The position numbers were made by a program, and so were the translations under genes. Positions 6,279-7,119 of a stretch of 7,119 bases of DNA are shown piece by piece; position 1 is the stretch's first letter; each line of letters opens with the position of its first letter. Under the pieces are notes generated by a model that saw only the letters and a list, made by a program, of their open reading frames with translations, did not search any database and had not been told where the DNA came from. Source of the stretch: an uncultured bacterium (GTDB lineage: Bacteria > Pseudomonadota > Gammaproteobacteria > Burkholderiales > Burkholderiaceae_D). The stretch spans positions 1 to 7,119 of the forward strand of contig CAIQLE010000134.1 in NCBI GenBank assembly GCA_903872555.1, written 5' to 3'.

Positions 6279-7119
6279 TTACTGTAGCTCGCGTACCTTG
6301 CTCATCGCTTCATCAATACGCTCGACACCAATCACCTGCAAGCCTTCGATTTTTTGCTTGGGCAAATTCGCCTTCGGCACTAAGGCGATCGAAAAGCCCA
6401 GCTTGGCAGCTTCGCGCAGACGCTCCTGACCCCGTGGTGCAGGGCGAATCTCTCCGGCCAAACCGACTTCACCAAACGCGACCAGACCCCGCGGCAAAGG
6501 TTTGCTGCGCATGGAAGATTGTATTGCCAGCAGCACCGGCAGATCGGCCGCCGGCTCGGTGATCTTCACACCACCCACAGCATTAATGAACACATCCTGA
6601 TCAAAGGCCGCCACACCTGCATGCCGGTGCAGGACCGCGAGCAGCATCGCCAAACGATTTTGCTCCAGACCCACGCTCAGCCTGCGTGCATTCGGCACAT
6701 GGGAGGCATCGACCAGCGCCTGTATCTCCACCAGCAAAGGACGCGTACCTTCCTGCGTCACCATCACACAAGAACCCGAGACCTGCGTGTCGTGCTGAGA
6801 GAGGAACAGTGCTGAAGGATTGGACACCCCCTTCAGGCCTTTGTCCGTCATGGCAAACACGCCCAGTTCATTCACGGCACCAAATCGATTTTTGAAAGCC
6901 CGTACCAGACGGAAACTGGAATGGGTATCGCCTTCAAAATACAGCACCGTGTCAACGATATGCTCCAGCACGCGCGGCCCGGCCAGCGTGCCTTCCTTAG
7001 TCACATGGCCGACCAGAATAATCGTGATGCCGGATTGCTTGGCCACGCGGGTCAGCTGCGCTGCGCATTCGCGCACTTGCGCCACCGAACCCGGTGCTGA
7101 AGTCAGTGCATCCGAAAAG
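6279..7119 (-). CDS. radA: DNA repair/recombination ATPase RadA (Sms), C-terminal part
   Basis: RadA is a RecA-like, hexameric DNA motor that promotes branch migration and processing of recombination intermediates. The window holds 279 C-terminal residues of an expected ~450-460. The zinc finger and Walker A lie beyond the right edge. The visible part begins FSDALTSAPGSVAQVRECAA, the end of the ATPase core, and continues with GHVTKEG and PRVLEH (fragment residues 37-53). The RadA-specific KNRFG motif is at fragment residues 76-80 (6893-6879). The remaining part is the Lon-protease-like domain: INAVGGVKI, then TEPAADLPVLLA where Lon proteases carry the catalytic serine, and GEVGLAGEIRPAP. Lack of that serine is normal for RadA and means no protease activity is expected. 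The frame stays open to the edge, so the in-frame GTG at 7085 is an internal codon and not the start. The gene is convergent with hpnE and the neighbourhood suggests no functional link. Confidence 0.96.
   Translation of the reverse strand, partial: FSDALTSAPGSVAQVRECAAQLTRVAKQSGITIILVGHVTKEGTLAGPRVLEHIVDTVLYFEGDTHSSFRLVRAFKNRFGAVNELGVFAMTDKGLKGVSNPSALFLSQHDTQVSGSCVMVTQEGTRPLLVEIQALVDASHVPNARRLSVGLEQNRLAMLLAVLHRHAGVAAFDQDVFINAVGGVKITEPAADLPVLLAIQSSMRSKPLPRGLVAFGEVGLAGEIRPAPRGQERLREAAKLGFSIALVPKANLPKQKIEGLQVIGVERIDEAMSKVRELQ

Noticed and set aside
7083..7085. GTG as the start of a 268-residue protein
   Set aside because: The frame continues upstream to the window edge with conserved RadA residues (SDALTSAPGS), so the GTG is an internal valine codon of a truncated radA.
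1..7119. Mobile element, CRISPR array, tRNA/rRNA or defence system
   Set aside because: No direct-repeat arrays, terminal inverted repeats, transposase or integrase frames, tRNA-like cloverleaf or defence-type domains were seen; all sizeable stretches are explained by conserved genes.

Overview
The window looks like an ordinary chromosomal stretch of a betaproteobacterium, most likely in the order Burkholderiales. The basis is protein resemblance from memory: the RadA fragment, the HpnD N-terminus and the RND permease N-terminus all read like Burkholderiales versions. Base composition is moderate (roughly 55% GC by eye). A family such as Oxalobacteraceae is possible, but I cannot establish it from the sequence alone. 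I see no insertion sequence, tRNA, rRNA, CRISPR array, attachment site or other sign of a mobile region.

Layout. (1) Positions 1-2885, minus strand: a two-gene efflux operon. A lipoprotein-type periplasmic adaptor (membrane fusion protein) is read first, then an RND inner-membrane permease. The two reading frames overlap by 4 bases (ATGA). The permease runs off the left edge, with 568 N-terminal residues present. (2) Positions 2886-3135: a 250-base divergent intergenic region. It holds the ribosome binding site for the adaptor, a possible -10 box and a short perfect inverted repeat. (3) Positions 3136-6177, plus strand: a compact hpnC-hpnD-hpnE operon, the three-enzyme bacterial route from farnesyl diphosphate to squalene. 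(4) Positions 6178-6278: a convergent gap without a convincing terminator. (5) Positions 6279-7119, minus strand: the C-terminal part of the DNA repair and recombination ATPase RadA, cut by the right edge.

How the genes work together. HpnD condenses two farnesyl diphosphates to presqualene diphosphate. HpnC converts that to hydroxysqualene, and the flavoprotein HpnE reduces it to squalene, normally the precursor of hopanoids. No squalene-hopene cyclase or hopanoid-tailoring gene lies in the window, so the end product cannot be read here. The divergent RND system is of the multidrug/solvent (HAE1-like) type and is not the hopanoid transporter HpnN. A functional link between the efflux and squalene operons is only a speculation from position. 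I found no evidence of an undescribed system; the findings are modest points about start sites, regulation and gene context.
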